Below are positions 23,860 through 30,770 of a DNA stretch of 30,770 nt, one piece after another (position 1 is the first letter of the stretch; every line of letters begins with the position of its first letter). The stretch is from an uncultured Wenzhouxiangella sp. (GTDB lineage: Bacteria; Pseudomonadota; Gammaproteobacteria; Xanthomonadales; Wenzhouxiangellaceae). The translations under genes were made by a program, and so were the position numbers. The notes below the pieces were generated by a model. That model was not told the origin of the DNA and ran no database searches. It worked only from the letters and a program-made list of their open reading frames with translations. The DNA lies in NCBI GenBank assembly GCA_937876395.1, contig CALEIM010000133.1, positions 1-30,770 of the forward strand, in the 5' to 3' direction.

Positions 23860-25856
23860 AACCGCCGACCCAGCAGCTACCGCCTGGGCCGGTTAGCTGG
23901 ACCGTTGCCGCCTTCCTGGTCACGGTCAGCCCACATCTGCTGGCGATGCCTGCGTTTCTTGCCGCCATTGTCGTACTGCTCGCCGGCTGGCGGCTGGCCG
24001 CAGCGCATCGTGGCTGGCAACCGCCGCCAGCCTGGCTGCGCATCATCCTGACGCTGGCGGTCATTGCCGCGCTGGGCTTTGCCTACGGCGGGCTATGGGG
24101 GCGCAGAGCAGCGACCGGCCTGCTGTGCCTGATGCTGGCGGCAAAAATGCTCGAGCTTTATCGGGTGCGCGATCTGCGCATGGTCGCCTCGCTGGCGTTT
24201 TTTCTGATCACCACCCAGTTTCTGTTCAACGAGCGCCTGCTCTACATCGTCTACCTGCTGGCCGGCGCGCTGATCGCCATCAGCGCGCTGATCAGCATCC
24301 AGCAATACGAGCACGGCCAGCGTCCAGCCCGCAACGCTGATCGGGATATCCTGCGCCAGGGCGCCGTCATGCTGGCCGCGGCGTTGCCGGTCGCGCTGAT
24401 TCTATTCGTGACCTTTCCACGCCTGGCCCAGCCGCTGTGGGGTCTGCCCGACGAAGTCATGGACGGGCGCACCGGCCTGTCCGACAGCATGTCACCGGGC
24501 TCAATTGCCAACCTCTTTCTGGATGACTCGCCGGCCTTTCGGGCTCAGTTCGAAGACCAGCCGCCGCCGCCCGACGAACGCTACTGGCGCGGTCCGGTGC
24601 TGTGGAATTTTAACGGGGACACCTGGGAGCAGGCCTGGATGGCATCGCGCACGCCGGCCGATCCGGTGCCCCCCGGAAGCAACGACTACATTTACGATGT
24701 CCAGCTCGAACCGCATGAGCGACGCTGGATGTTCGCCCTCGACTACCCGGTCCGGCAGCCTGAGCAGGTATTCATTTCACTGGACTACCAGGTCAGCAGC
24801 CGGCGCCCCATCACCACGCTGACCCGCTACCCGATGCGCAGCAACCCTGATCTGGTCGACATGGCCGAGCTGCCCCACACGCTCAGGCGTCTGGCCACTA
24901 ATTTGCCCGAACAGCGCAACCCGCGCACCCGCGATCTGGCCGAATCACTGCGCGAGCGCTTTAGCGACGATCGCGAGCTCATCGCCGAGGTGCTTGGCTG
25001 GTTTCGCAGCGAGCCGTTCTACTACAGTCTGGAAACCGCACCGTTGGGGCGCCACGGAGCCGACGAGTTTCTATTCGACCTGCGCAGCGGATACTGTGAA
25101 TATTACGCCTCGGCCTTTGCCATCATCATGCGCTTTGCCGACATCCCGGCGCGCATTGTCACCGGCTATCAGGGCGGCTTCTGGAACAGCGGCGGCAATT
25201 ATTTGCTGGTCCGCAACTCCGATGCCCATGCCTGGGTTGAAGTCTGGCTGGAAGGCTCGGGCTGGACTCGCGTCGACCCCACCGCCGCGGTTTCGCCCGA
25301 ACGCATCGAGCGCGGCGCGCAAAGCCTGGACTCGGGACGAACCGGGTTGTTCGACGCAAGCTGGCTGCGCGATCTGCGCAATCGCTATGACCGCCTGCAG
25401 CACCTCTGGAACGCCTGGATTCTCGGCTTTGACGCCGATCGTCAGCTCCGCCTGATGCGCTATCTCGGCCTGCCCGATCTGTCACGCACGGGCATGGCCC
25501 TACTGATGGCCGCCGCCCTGGGCTTGGTGATTTTGATGGTTGCCTGGGCCTGGCTGCGTGCACCGACCGCTTCTGCCGACCCGGTCCAGCGCGCCTGGCA
25601 GAAACTGCTCAGACGCCTGGCGCGCCGCGGGCTGGGCAAGCCGGCGGCCGAAACACCGCTGGCCTGGGTGCAACGCGTTGGCCCTGAACTGGTCCACGGC
25701 GACGAGCTGCTCAAACTGGTCAGTCGGTACCAGCAATATCGCTACGGCGAGCGCCGCAAGGCCGGGATCGAACTGGAGATCATTGGCGCGGCAACGGCCT
25801 TTGAGCCAACGCGCCGTTTGGCAAACAATGAACCCACCGCCGCTGAATCCATCTAA
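23856..25856 (+). CDS. tgpA: TgpA-type membrane transglutaminase-like protein (DUF3488/DUF4129)
   Basis: 666 aa, close in size to Pseudomonas aeruginosa TgpA. The N-terminal ~200 residues hold several membrane helices (DUF3488). A periplasmic transglutaminase-like domain follows with the Cys-His-Asp triad visible as Cys414 in SGYCEYYASAFA, His458 in DAHAWVEVWL and Asp474 in RVDPTAAVSPERI. A further helix (MALLMAAALGLVILMVAWAW, ~545-565) leads to a cytoplasmic DUF4129 tail. In P. aeruginosa the protein is essential and the domain has transglutaminase activity; its target is not known. The ATG overlaps the DUF58 stop (ATGA). Symbol by family and context. Confidence 0.92.
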   Translation: MKPPTQQLPPGPVSWTVAAFLVTVSPHLLAMPAFLAAIVVLLAGWRLAAAHRGWQPPPAWLRIILTLAVIAALGFAYGGLWGRRAATGLLCLMLAAKMLELYRVRDLRMVASLAFFLITTQFLFNERLLYIVYLLAGALIAISALISIQQYEHGQRPARNADRDILRQGAVMLAAALPVALILFVTFPRLAQPLWGLPDEVMDGRTGLSDSMSPGSIANLFLDDSPAFRAQFEDQPPPPDERYWRGPVLWNFNGDTWEQAWMASRTPADPVPPGSNDYIYDVQLEPHERRWMFALDYPVRQPEQVFISLDYQVSSRRPITTLTRYPMRSNPDLVDMAELPHTLRRLATNLPEQRNPRTRDLAESLRERFSDDRELIAEVLGWFRSEPFYYSLETAPLGRHGADEFLFDLRSGYCEYYASAFAIIMRFADIPARIVTGYQGGFWNSGGNYLLVRNSDAHAWVEVWLEGSGWTRVDPTAAVSPERIERGAQSLDSGRTGLFDASWLRDLRNRYDRLQHLWNAWILGFDADRQLRLMRYLGLPDLSRTGMALLMAAALGLVILMVAWAWLRAPTASADPVQRAWQKLLRRLARRGLGKPAAETPLAWVQRVGPELVHGDELLKLVSRYQQYRYGERRKAGIELEIIGAATAFEPTRRLANNEPTAAESI

Positions 25857-25889
25857 ATACAACAGGCCTATCATGCAGGAACAGCAACG

Positions 25890-26471
25890 ATGAACCGCAA
25901 AACAACTCAAATCGCGAAAATTGCCGTTCCGGTGACAGCGCTGCTGCTGCTGCTGTCCGCCTGCGCCACCGTTCCGGAGCCGCTGGAGGGCAACTTCGAA
26001 CCGCTCAGCCCGGATCAGTCAGCCGATCAGCACATCGGCCAAAGCGTACGCTGGGGCGGCCAGATTATTGATACTCGACCAGGGCATGATGAAACCTGTA
26101 TCGAGATCCTGGGGCGCGATCTTGACAGCCGCGCCCGTCCGGTCGAAGGCGGCACGGATCGCGGCCGCTTCCTGGCCTGTCGAGACGGCTTCAAGGACCC
26201 GGTCATCTTTGAAAGCGGCCAGGATATTACCGTGACCGGCCAACTCAGTAGTTTTGTTGAAGGCACAATCGGCGAATTTCACTACATTTACCCGCGCATT
26301 GACGCCGATATTCTATATCTATGGGCCGAGCGGCAACAGAGCCATTATCACGACCCGTGGATCCACGGCTACTGGTGGCCGTATTACCGCTACAGCCGTT
26401 ATCCGTATTACGGCCCCTATCGGTCGGGAGTCAGGGTGCGAATTTCGGGCGGCTTCAGCACGGGACGCTGA
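25890..26471 (+). CDS. Slp family outer-membrane lipoprotein
   Basis: 193 aa. The N-terminus is a lipoprotein signal ending in the lipobox LLSAC (Cys near 25), followed by ATVPEPLEGNFEPLSPDQSA. The next part matches the Slp/YeaY family (HIGQSVRWGGQIIDTRP, ITVTGQLSSFVEG, YIYPRIDADILYLW). Slp proteins are outer-membrane lipoproteins induced by starvation or stress; the function is poorly known. The C-terminus is rich in Tyr/Trp/His and Arg (HGYWWPYYRYSRYPYYGPY). The ATG lies 33 bases after tgpA, so it may be cotranscribed. Confidence 0.88.
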   Translation: MNRKTTQIAKIAVPVTALLLLLSACATVPEPLEGNFEPLSPDQSADQHIGQSVRWGGQIIDTRPGHDETCIEILGRDLDSRARPVEGGTDRGRFLACRDGFKDPVIFESGQDITVTGQLSSFVEGTIGEFHYIYPRIDADILYLWAERQQSHYHDPWIHGYWWPYYRYSRYPYYGPYRSGVRVRISGGFSTGR

Positions 26472-26490
26472 ATTTCGGCGACGCTCGAAG

Positions 26491-26506
26491 CTGTTTTTTG
26501 ATACAG
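26491..26506 (+). promoter_or_regulatory. LexA binding site (SOS box) in front of lexA
   Basis: CTGTTTTTTGATACAG matches CTGT-N8-ACAG, the E. coli-type SOS box, with both half sites perfect. It ends eight bases before the lexA ATG at 26515, so LexA bound here would block its own transcription start or early elongation. Confidence 0.88.
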
Positions 26507-26514
26507 TTCCTGTC

Positions 26515-27159
26515 ATGGTGCTGACCACTCGCCAGCGTGACATTCTGGACTACATCGAAGCGTGCTTGCGCCGTGATGGCCTGCCGCCGACACGCGCCGA
26601 GATCGTCGATCATTTTGGTTTTGCTTCACCCAACGCCGCCCAGTGCCATCTGCGCGCCCTGGCCGCGCGCGGGGCGATTGAGCTACGCGCCGGAACCGCT
26701 CGCGGCATCATTGTGCGCCAGCTCGACCCCCAGCCCGCTTCCGATCCTGAAACACAGCCGACGCTCGGTGTGCCCCTGATTGGGCAGGTCGCCGCCGGGA
26801 CGCCGATTTTGGCCATCGAAAACCATGAACGTGAGCTGCAGGTTGACGCCGCACTGTTTTCGCCGCAACCCGATTATGCCCTGACGGTGCGCGGCGACAG
26901 CATGATCGGCGCCGGCATTGCCGACGGCGATCTACTGCTGGTTCAGCGTTGTGCGCAAGCGAATTCGGGTCAGATCGTGGTCGCCAGGATTGACGATGAA
27001 GTCACCGTCAAACGCCTGGTGCAAACGGAACACGGCGTTTTTCTACAGCCCGAAAACCCGCGCCATGAAACACTGCAGATCACCGAATCAATGGAATTCG
27101 CCATCGAAGGACGCGCGGTGGGCAGTATTCGACCGCATATTGACGGCCTCACCCATTGA
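26515..27159 (+). CDS. lexA: LexA repressor, SOS response regulator
   Basis: 214 aa. It represses DNA-damage genes and cleaves itself when RecA is activated. The winged helix-turn-helix comprises residues 1-68 (LTTRQRDILDYIEACLRRDG, PPTRAEIVDHFGFASPNAAQ), the cleavage site is Ala94-Gly95 in GQVAAGTPIL, and the Ser-Lys dyad is Ser129 (RGDSMIGAGI) and Lys166 (VTVKRLV). I start at the ATG at 26515, directly after the SOS box; a GTG one codon later is possible, and the longer open frame to 26254 runs back over slp and has no family match. No obvious Shine-Dalgarno: the SOS box occupies its place. Convergent with icd. Confidence 0.96.
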   Translation: MVLTTRQRDILDYIEACLRRDGLPPTRAEIVDHFGFASPNAAQCHLRALAARGAIELRAGTARGIIVRQLDPQPASDPETQPTLGVPLIGQVAAGTPILAIENHERELQVDAALFSPQPDYALTVRGDSMIGAGIADGDLLLVQRCAQANSGQIVVARIDDEVTVKRLVQTEHGVFLQPENPRHETLQITESMEFAIEGRAVGSIRPHIDGLTH

Positions 27160-27176
27160 TCGACGCAAATGCAGTA

Positions 27177-27206
27177 CCCCGGCGGCAAACGGCCTTGCCG
27201 CCGGGG
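27177..27206. terminator. Bidirectional stem-loop between convergent lexA and icd
   Basis: A perfect 12-bp GC-rich stem (27177-27188 with 27195-27206) around a 6-base loop, 18 bases after the lexA stop and 10 before the icd stop. The tail TTGTTG on the plus strand is moderate; the minus-strand tail is not U-rich. Confidence 0.7.
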
Positions 27207-27215
27207 TTGTTGCGA

Positions 27216-28469
27216 TCAGGTGTCCTGAATGGCCTGGATCAGCGCGTCGGCAAAGCCTGACGTGCTGACTTCGGTGGCATCATCGCGTTGACGCGCAAAG
27301 TCGTAAGTCACCGTACCGCCGACCACGACTTTCTCGAAAGCCTCCTCGATCAGACGGCCGACTTCCGGCCAGCCGATGTAGTCAAACATCATCACGCCGG
27401 AAAACAGCAATGAGGACGGATTGACCTTGTCCTGACCGGCATACTTTGGCGCCGTGCCGTGAGTGGCCTCGAAGACTGCCACGTGGTCGGCCATGTTCGC
27501 GCCGGGTGCGATCCCGACTCCGCCCACCGAGGCGGCGGCCGCATCAGAAAGATAATCACCGTTGAGATTCATGGTAGCCAGCACGTCGAACTCCGCCGGG
27601 CGCAGCTGCAGAAGCTGGAACATGATGTCGGCGATGCGGTCCTTGATGACAATCTTGCCCTCGGGCCGCTTGCCGTCATGCTTTTCCCACAGCTCGTCTT
27701 CGGTGATGGTCACGTCACCGAATTCTTCGGCGGCCAGCTCGTAGCCCCACTTGCGGAAGGCGCCCTCGGTGTACTTCATGATATTGCCCTTGTGCACCAG
27801 GGTCACCGACTCGCGCTTGTTTTCAATCGCAAATTCGATGGCCTTGCGCACCAGCCGCTTGGTACCAAAAGCCGAGACCGGCTTGATACCGAGGCCCGCG
27901 CCGTCAAAAAACTTGCCACCGAGCTCTTCGCGAATGAACTTGGCCAGCTTTTCGTTTTCCGGCGTGCCGGATTCAAACTCGATGCCGGAGTAAACGTCTT
28001 CGGTGTTCTCGCGGAAGATGACAACGTCATAGCCATCGGGACTTTTCAGCGGCGAAGGCACGCCCTGGTAGTACTTGACCGGACGCACGCAGGCATACAG
28101 ATCAAGGGTCTGGCGCAGCGACACGTTGAGCGAGCGAAATCCTCCTCCAACCGGCGTGGTCAGCGGCCCCTTGATGGCCACGCTCAAGTCCTTGATAGCA
28201 GCCAGCGTTTCATCGGGAAAATAGTCACCAGCATAGATTCCGGCGGCTTTCTCACCCAGATAGAGCTCGGCCCAGTGGACTTTTCTCTTGCCGCCGTAGG
28301 CCTTTTCAACCGCAGCATCCCAGACTTTCAGACAGGCCGGGGTAATGTCCACACCAATGCCGTCACCCTCGATAAAACCGAGAATCGGCTCATCGGCAAC
28401 CACCAGCTTGCCGTCTTCGACGCGAATCTTTTCGCCCGATTCGGGCATTTGCACATGTTTGAAATTCAT
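27216..28469 (-). CDS. icd: NADP-dependent isocitrate dehydrogenase
   Basis: 417 aa, one more than E. coli Icd (416). TCA-cycle enzyme oxidising isocitrate to 2-oxoglutarate with NADP. It has the E. coli-type substrate site with Ser113 in FRSLNVSLRQTLDLYACVRP, the serine phosphorylated by AceK in enterics, plus IFRENTEDVYSGIE, the metal-binding LATMNLNGDYLSDAAAA and the NADP-binding HGTAPKYAGQDKVNPSS. AAGAGG precedes the ATG. Monocistronic, convergent with lexA and divergent from the next gene. Complete and unremarkable. Confidence 0.97.
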   Translation of the reverse strand: MNFKHVQMPESGEKIRVEDGKLVVADEPILGFIEGDGIGVDITPACLKVWDAAVEKAYGGKRKVHWAELYLGEKAAGIYAGDYFPDETLAAIKDLSVAIKGPLTTPVGGGFRSLNVSLRQTLDLYACVRPVKYYQGVPSPLKSPDGYDVVIFRENTEDVYSGIEFESGTPENEKLAKFIREELGGKFFDGAGLGIKPVSAFGTKRLVRKAIEFAIENKRESVTLVHKGNIMKYTEGAFRKWGYELAAEEFGDVTITEDELWEKHDGKRPEGKIVIKDRIADIMFQLLQLRPAEFDVLATMNLNGDYLSDAAAASVGGVGIAPGANMADHVAVFEATHGTAPKYAGQDKVNPSSLLFSGVMMFDYIGWPEVGRLIEEAFEKVVVGGTVTYDFARQRDDATEVSTSGFADALIQAIQDT

Positions 28470-28533
28470 TTTCCATCCTCTTAACGGACAACAGCCTAGT
28501 TTAGCATCGCTGCGCTATCAGTCGTTGAGGGAC

Positions 28534-29262
28534 ATGGTTTCGAACAGGGAGAGAGAAAGTCGCTGGCCGACTGCCGGGCTGCTGTTGCTGTCGCTGCTTC
28601 TGCATGCCGGGCTGCTGCTGATGCCACTGCCCAATGCCGTGTCGCCCGCGCCGCATGAGGCAAGCCCAGTGATTGCCGTGAGGCTGTTTGCCCCGCCTGC
28701 TGGTGCCGGCCTGGACGAGATTGCGGAGCCCGACGACGCGACTCAGCGCGAGGAGCTGACAGAGACCGCCGCTGATTCCGCGGAAGCACTGACGTCTTCA
28801 ATTGAAACCGAAACTGACGGCGAAACTGAAGCGGATACTGCAGCCGCCCCAAGCTCGGCACACCCGGCCCGGCAGCCCTTCCCGGCTCAACTTCGTGCGC
28901 AGCTACTCGACAGCGCACGCAGCCAGGGAGAGGCGGCCGAAAAACCCGCCGTTAAAGCAGCAAATGTGCTTGAAGGCGCCGGATTGCCAAGGCTGCCATC
29001 GGGGCTCGGCTGGATGAATCAGTACACCGGCACGGTTGAACCCCGGGATGACCACCGGCAGAACGCCGACGGCAGTTCAGACAGCCGGGTTGTGACCCGC
29101 AGCGGAGCCATTTACTGCATTCACCGCCGTGCACCGAGCGTTTCCGAATTCTTCAACCCGTGGACATCCACAGCCGTCGGCATGATCCGCGGCTGCGGCC
29201 GTGCCCGCCCTGAGCCGTTGGACAGCTCCGACCCCTGGCTGCGCCAGCCGGGAGAAGGTTGA
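28534..29262 (+). CDS. Membrane-anchored protein of unknown function with acidic linker
   Basis: 242 aa from the ATG at 28534 (GAGGG just upstream; the longer frame from 28345 overlaps icd). Visible parts: a basic N-terminus RERESRW, one hydrophobic helix (~12-35, AGLLLLSLLLHAGLLLMPL), a long Glu/Thr/Ala-rich linker (~60-120), an amphipathic segment FPAQLRAQLLDSARSQGEAA, and a compact C-terminal part with two Cys (AIYCIHRRAP and MIRGCGRARP). The topology resembles TonB or other periplasm-spanning proteins, but the TonB C-terminal domain is not recognisable. Function unknown. Confidence 0.6.
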   Translation: MVSNRERESRWPTAGLLLLSLLLHAGLLLMPLPNAVSPAPHEASPVIAVRLFAPPAGAGLDEIAEPDDATQREELTETAADSAEALTSSIETETDGETEADTAAAPSSAHPARQPFPAQLRAQLLDSARSQGEAAEKPAVKAANVLEGAGLPRLPSGLGWMNQYTGTVEPRDDHRQNADGSSDSRVVTRSGAIYCIHRRAPSVSEFFNPWTSTAVGMIRGCGRARPEPLDSSDPWLRQPGEG

Positions 29263-29263
29263 C

Positions 29264-30770
29264 TCAGCTCAACAGTTCGCCGCAGGCGGCCAGCAGCTCG
29301 GCCTCGCTTGCCAGCACCAGGTTGGCGGCGTCACCCAACGGGATGTAGCAGTCGGCTCCGGCCAGGCGTCGAACGGGGCGGTTGGCCACGCCCGACTCCA
29401 ACAGGGCCGTCATCACGGCCTCGCCGATGCCACCGTCGGGCCGGCCTTCGTCAAACACCATCACGGCGGCACATTCGCCGGCGTGTCGGGCAATGGCTTC
29501 AACGTCCAGCGGTTTGAGCCAGCGCAGGTCCATGATGCGCACGGACACGCCGCGGTCGCGCTCAAGCTGACGCGCGCAGCGCAGCGCCATCGGCACGCCG
29601 TTGCCGTAGGTGATGATCAGCAGATCGCTGGCCGATTCTGCATAAATGCGCGCCTCGAAAGGCGGCAGAAACGCGCCGGGCGGCGGATAGGGAAAAGTCC
29701 ATTCGCCATCGTCCTTCGCGTACAGGTCTTTCGTCATGTACAGCGCGATCGGCTCCAGAAAGGCACTCACCCGGCCGTCGACATGCGCCAGTGCCATCAG
29801 AGTGCGCAGCATATTGGCCGCATCATCACCGCGCGACGGACAGCCGATGATCAGGCCGGGAATGTCGCGCAGGGCGGTGATCGAGTTGTCGTTGTGGAAA
29901 TGACCGCCAAAGCCCTTCTGATAGCCAAGGCTGGCAATGCGCATGACCATCGGATTGCGGTAGCGCTTGTTGGAAAAATACTGCAACGAACAGGCTTCGC
30001 CGCGAATCTGGTCGGCCGCGTTGTGGAAATAGGCCAGGTACTGGATTTCAGGAATCGGCAGATGGCCCATGATCCCGTAGCCCTGGGCCAGCCCTAAAAT
30101 GGTGGTTTCATCCAGCAGGGTATTGAACACGCGTCGCGAGCCGAAGCGTTTGGCCAACTCGCGGGTCACGGTGTAGACCCCGCCTTTGCGGGCCACGTCC
30201 TCGCCGAACACCGCTGCCTGTGGATACTTGATCAACAGATCGGTCAGGGCGCGGTTGATCTGCACGGCCAGGTGTCGGGCCGGCTGATTTTCCGGCAGCA
30301 CGGCCTCACTGCCAAAGCCGTTGGTGCGCGCTTGGTGAGCCGGGCTGCGGGCGGCTTCATCTGCAACCGCCGCCGCGCTGAGCGGAGCCAGCGAGGCGAG
30401 CGCGTCCTCACGGCTGCTGATGCGCCCGGCGCCGTCGACCCGATCGGCCTCGGACAAACAGCGCTCGGCCAACGTCCGGTAGCGTTCGCGAACCTGGGTC
30501 GGAGTCATCAGACCACGGCCAATTACCGCTTCGGCGGATATTTTCAGTGGATCAAGCGATTCGGCCGCTTCGATCTCGGCCATTGGTCGGTACTCGATCT
30601 CGAAGTCGGTGCCGGCATGGCCCATCAAACGGGTGGTCTTCAAGTGCAGGAAAACCGGCCGACGTCGGCTGCGGCAGTCATCCACGGCGGCCGCTACGGA
30701 TTCCCAGGCATCCACCAGGTCGAGCCCGTTGGCGTAGTGGTAGCTGATGCCATGGCGCTGGCGCATGCTG
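29264..30770 (-). CDS. 2-oxoacid dehydrogenase E1, alpha-beta fusion (5' part beyond window)
   Basis: At least 502 codons, open at the window edge. The first ~60 residues in view are the end of an E1 alpha chain (DLVDAWESVAAAVDDCRSRR, FLHLKTTRLMGHAGTDFE). A linker (~85-155) follows and then a complete E1 beta chain: transketolase pyrimidine-binding domain (INRALTDLLIKYPQAAVFGEDV, GGVYTVTRELAKRFGSRRVF, DETTILGLAQGYGIMGHLPI) and transketolase C-terminal domain (LLIITYGNGVPMALRCARQL, RIMDLRWLKPLD, VFDEGRPDGGIGEAVMTALL). TPP-dependent E1 enzymes decarboxylate pyruvate or branched-chain 2-oxoacids and acylate the lipoyl E2. Most bacteria encode alpha and beta separately, while fused chains occur in some branched-chain-type enzymes. 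Substrate not decidable here. It ends two bases after the stop of the convergent unknown gene. Confidence 0.9.
   Translation of the reverse strand, partial: SMRQRHGISYHYANGLDLVDAWESVAAAVDDCRSRRRPVFLHLKTTRLMGHAGTDFEIEYRPMAEIEAAESLDPLKISAEAVIGRGLMTPTQVRERYRTLAERCLSEADRVDGAGRISSREDALASLAPLSAAAVADEAARSPAHQARTNGFGSEAVLPENQPARHLAVQINRALTDLLIKYPQAAVFGEDVARKGGVYTVTRELAKRFGSRRVFNTLLDETTILGLAQGYGIMGHLPIPEIQYLAYFHNAADQIRGEACSLQYFSNKRYRNPMVMRIASLGYQKGFGGHFHNDNSITALRDIPGLIIGCPSRGDDAANMLRTLMALAHVDGRVSAFLEPIALYMTKDLYAKDDGEWTFPYPPPGAFLPPFEARIYAESASDLLIITYGNGVPMALRCARQLERDRGVSVRIMDLRWLKPLDVEAIARHAGECAAVMVFDEGRPDGGIGEAVMTALLESGVANRPVRRLAGADCYIPLGDAANLVLASEAELLAACGELLS

Noticed and set aside
27459..28484. Plus-strand 341-aa open frame
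   Set aside because: Exact antisense of icd, whose identity and active-site residues are certain.
29201..30097. Plus-strand 298-aa open frame
   Set aside because: Antisense to the E1 dehydrogenase gene; no domain recognised.
1..30770. CRISPR array, retron, toxin-antitoxin or phage-defence module
   Set aside because: No regularly spaced repeats, reverse transcriptase, Cas proteins or recognisable toxin/antitoxin pairs were found on either strand.

Overview
The window is GC-rich chromosomal DNA of a bacterium. Gene content points to a gammaproteobacterium, perhaps near Xanthomonadales/Wenzhouxiangella: a FadE-type 812-aa acyl-CoA dehydrogenase, a PsrA-like TetR operator, LexA with an E. coli-type SOS box, an Slp lipoprotein, phhAB, FimT, and a secreted beta-helix protein with an F-x-D-x-F-E tail. 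The lineage is inferred from gene families only. Much of the window is ordinary metabolic gene content, interrupted by one insertion-sequence cluster.

Layout. (1) 1-2863, minus: a Ser/Thr kinase with TPR repeats whose reading frame runs without a stop into a GyrB fragment that looks non-gammaproteobacterial. This is probably an assembly chimera, otherwise a recombination scar. (2) 3056-4936, minus: a secreted beta-helix protein, divergent from a FimT/GspH pseudopilin (5203-5724). (3) 5763-12537, plus: a fatty-acid beta-oxidation operon with its own promoter and operator, tetR - fadE - 3HCDH/ECH fusion - thiolase. (4) 12538-19213: an IS-rich zone. An ISAs1 transposase remnant abuts an IS66 element with a frameshifted tnpC, which abuts an IS3 element lacking its orfB 3' end. 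The outer end of that IS3 truncates a low-GC membrane-protein gene. Beyond lie a divergent 51-codon gene with its own terminator, a long imperfect inverted repeat of unknown nature, and an IS256-family element with an intact transposase. (5) 19214-20739, minus: a structured RNA or 3' UTR with a strong terminator, and a DAO-family FAD oxidoreductase. (6) 20804-26471, plus: phhA-phhB-moxR-DUF58-tgpA, with overlapping or nearly touching genes, then an slp lipoprotein. (7) 26491-27206: lexA with an SOS box and a terminator shared with convergent icd. (8) 28534-29262: a membrane-anchored protein of unknown function. (9) 29264-30770, minus: a fused alpha/beta E1 of a 2-oxoacid dehydrogenase, cut by the window edge.

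The genes work together in two clear sets. The tetR-fad operon encodes most of a beta-oxidation cycle under a regulator that probably binds its own promoter. PhhA and PhhB hydroxylate phenylalanine and recycle the pterin, and are translationally linked to a MoxR/DUF58/TgpA envelope module whose functional connection is unclear. The least explained part is 16743-19420: a low-GC remnant with a small peptide gene, a long inverted repeat and a structured RNA candidate, none of which I can assign to a known family.
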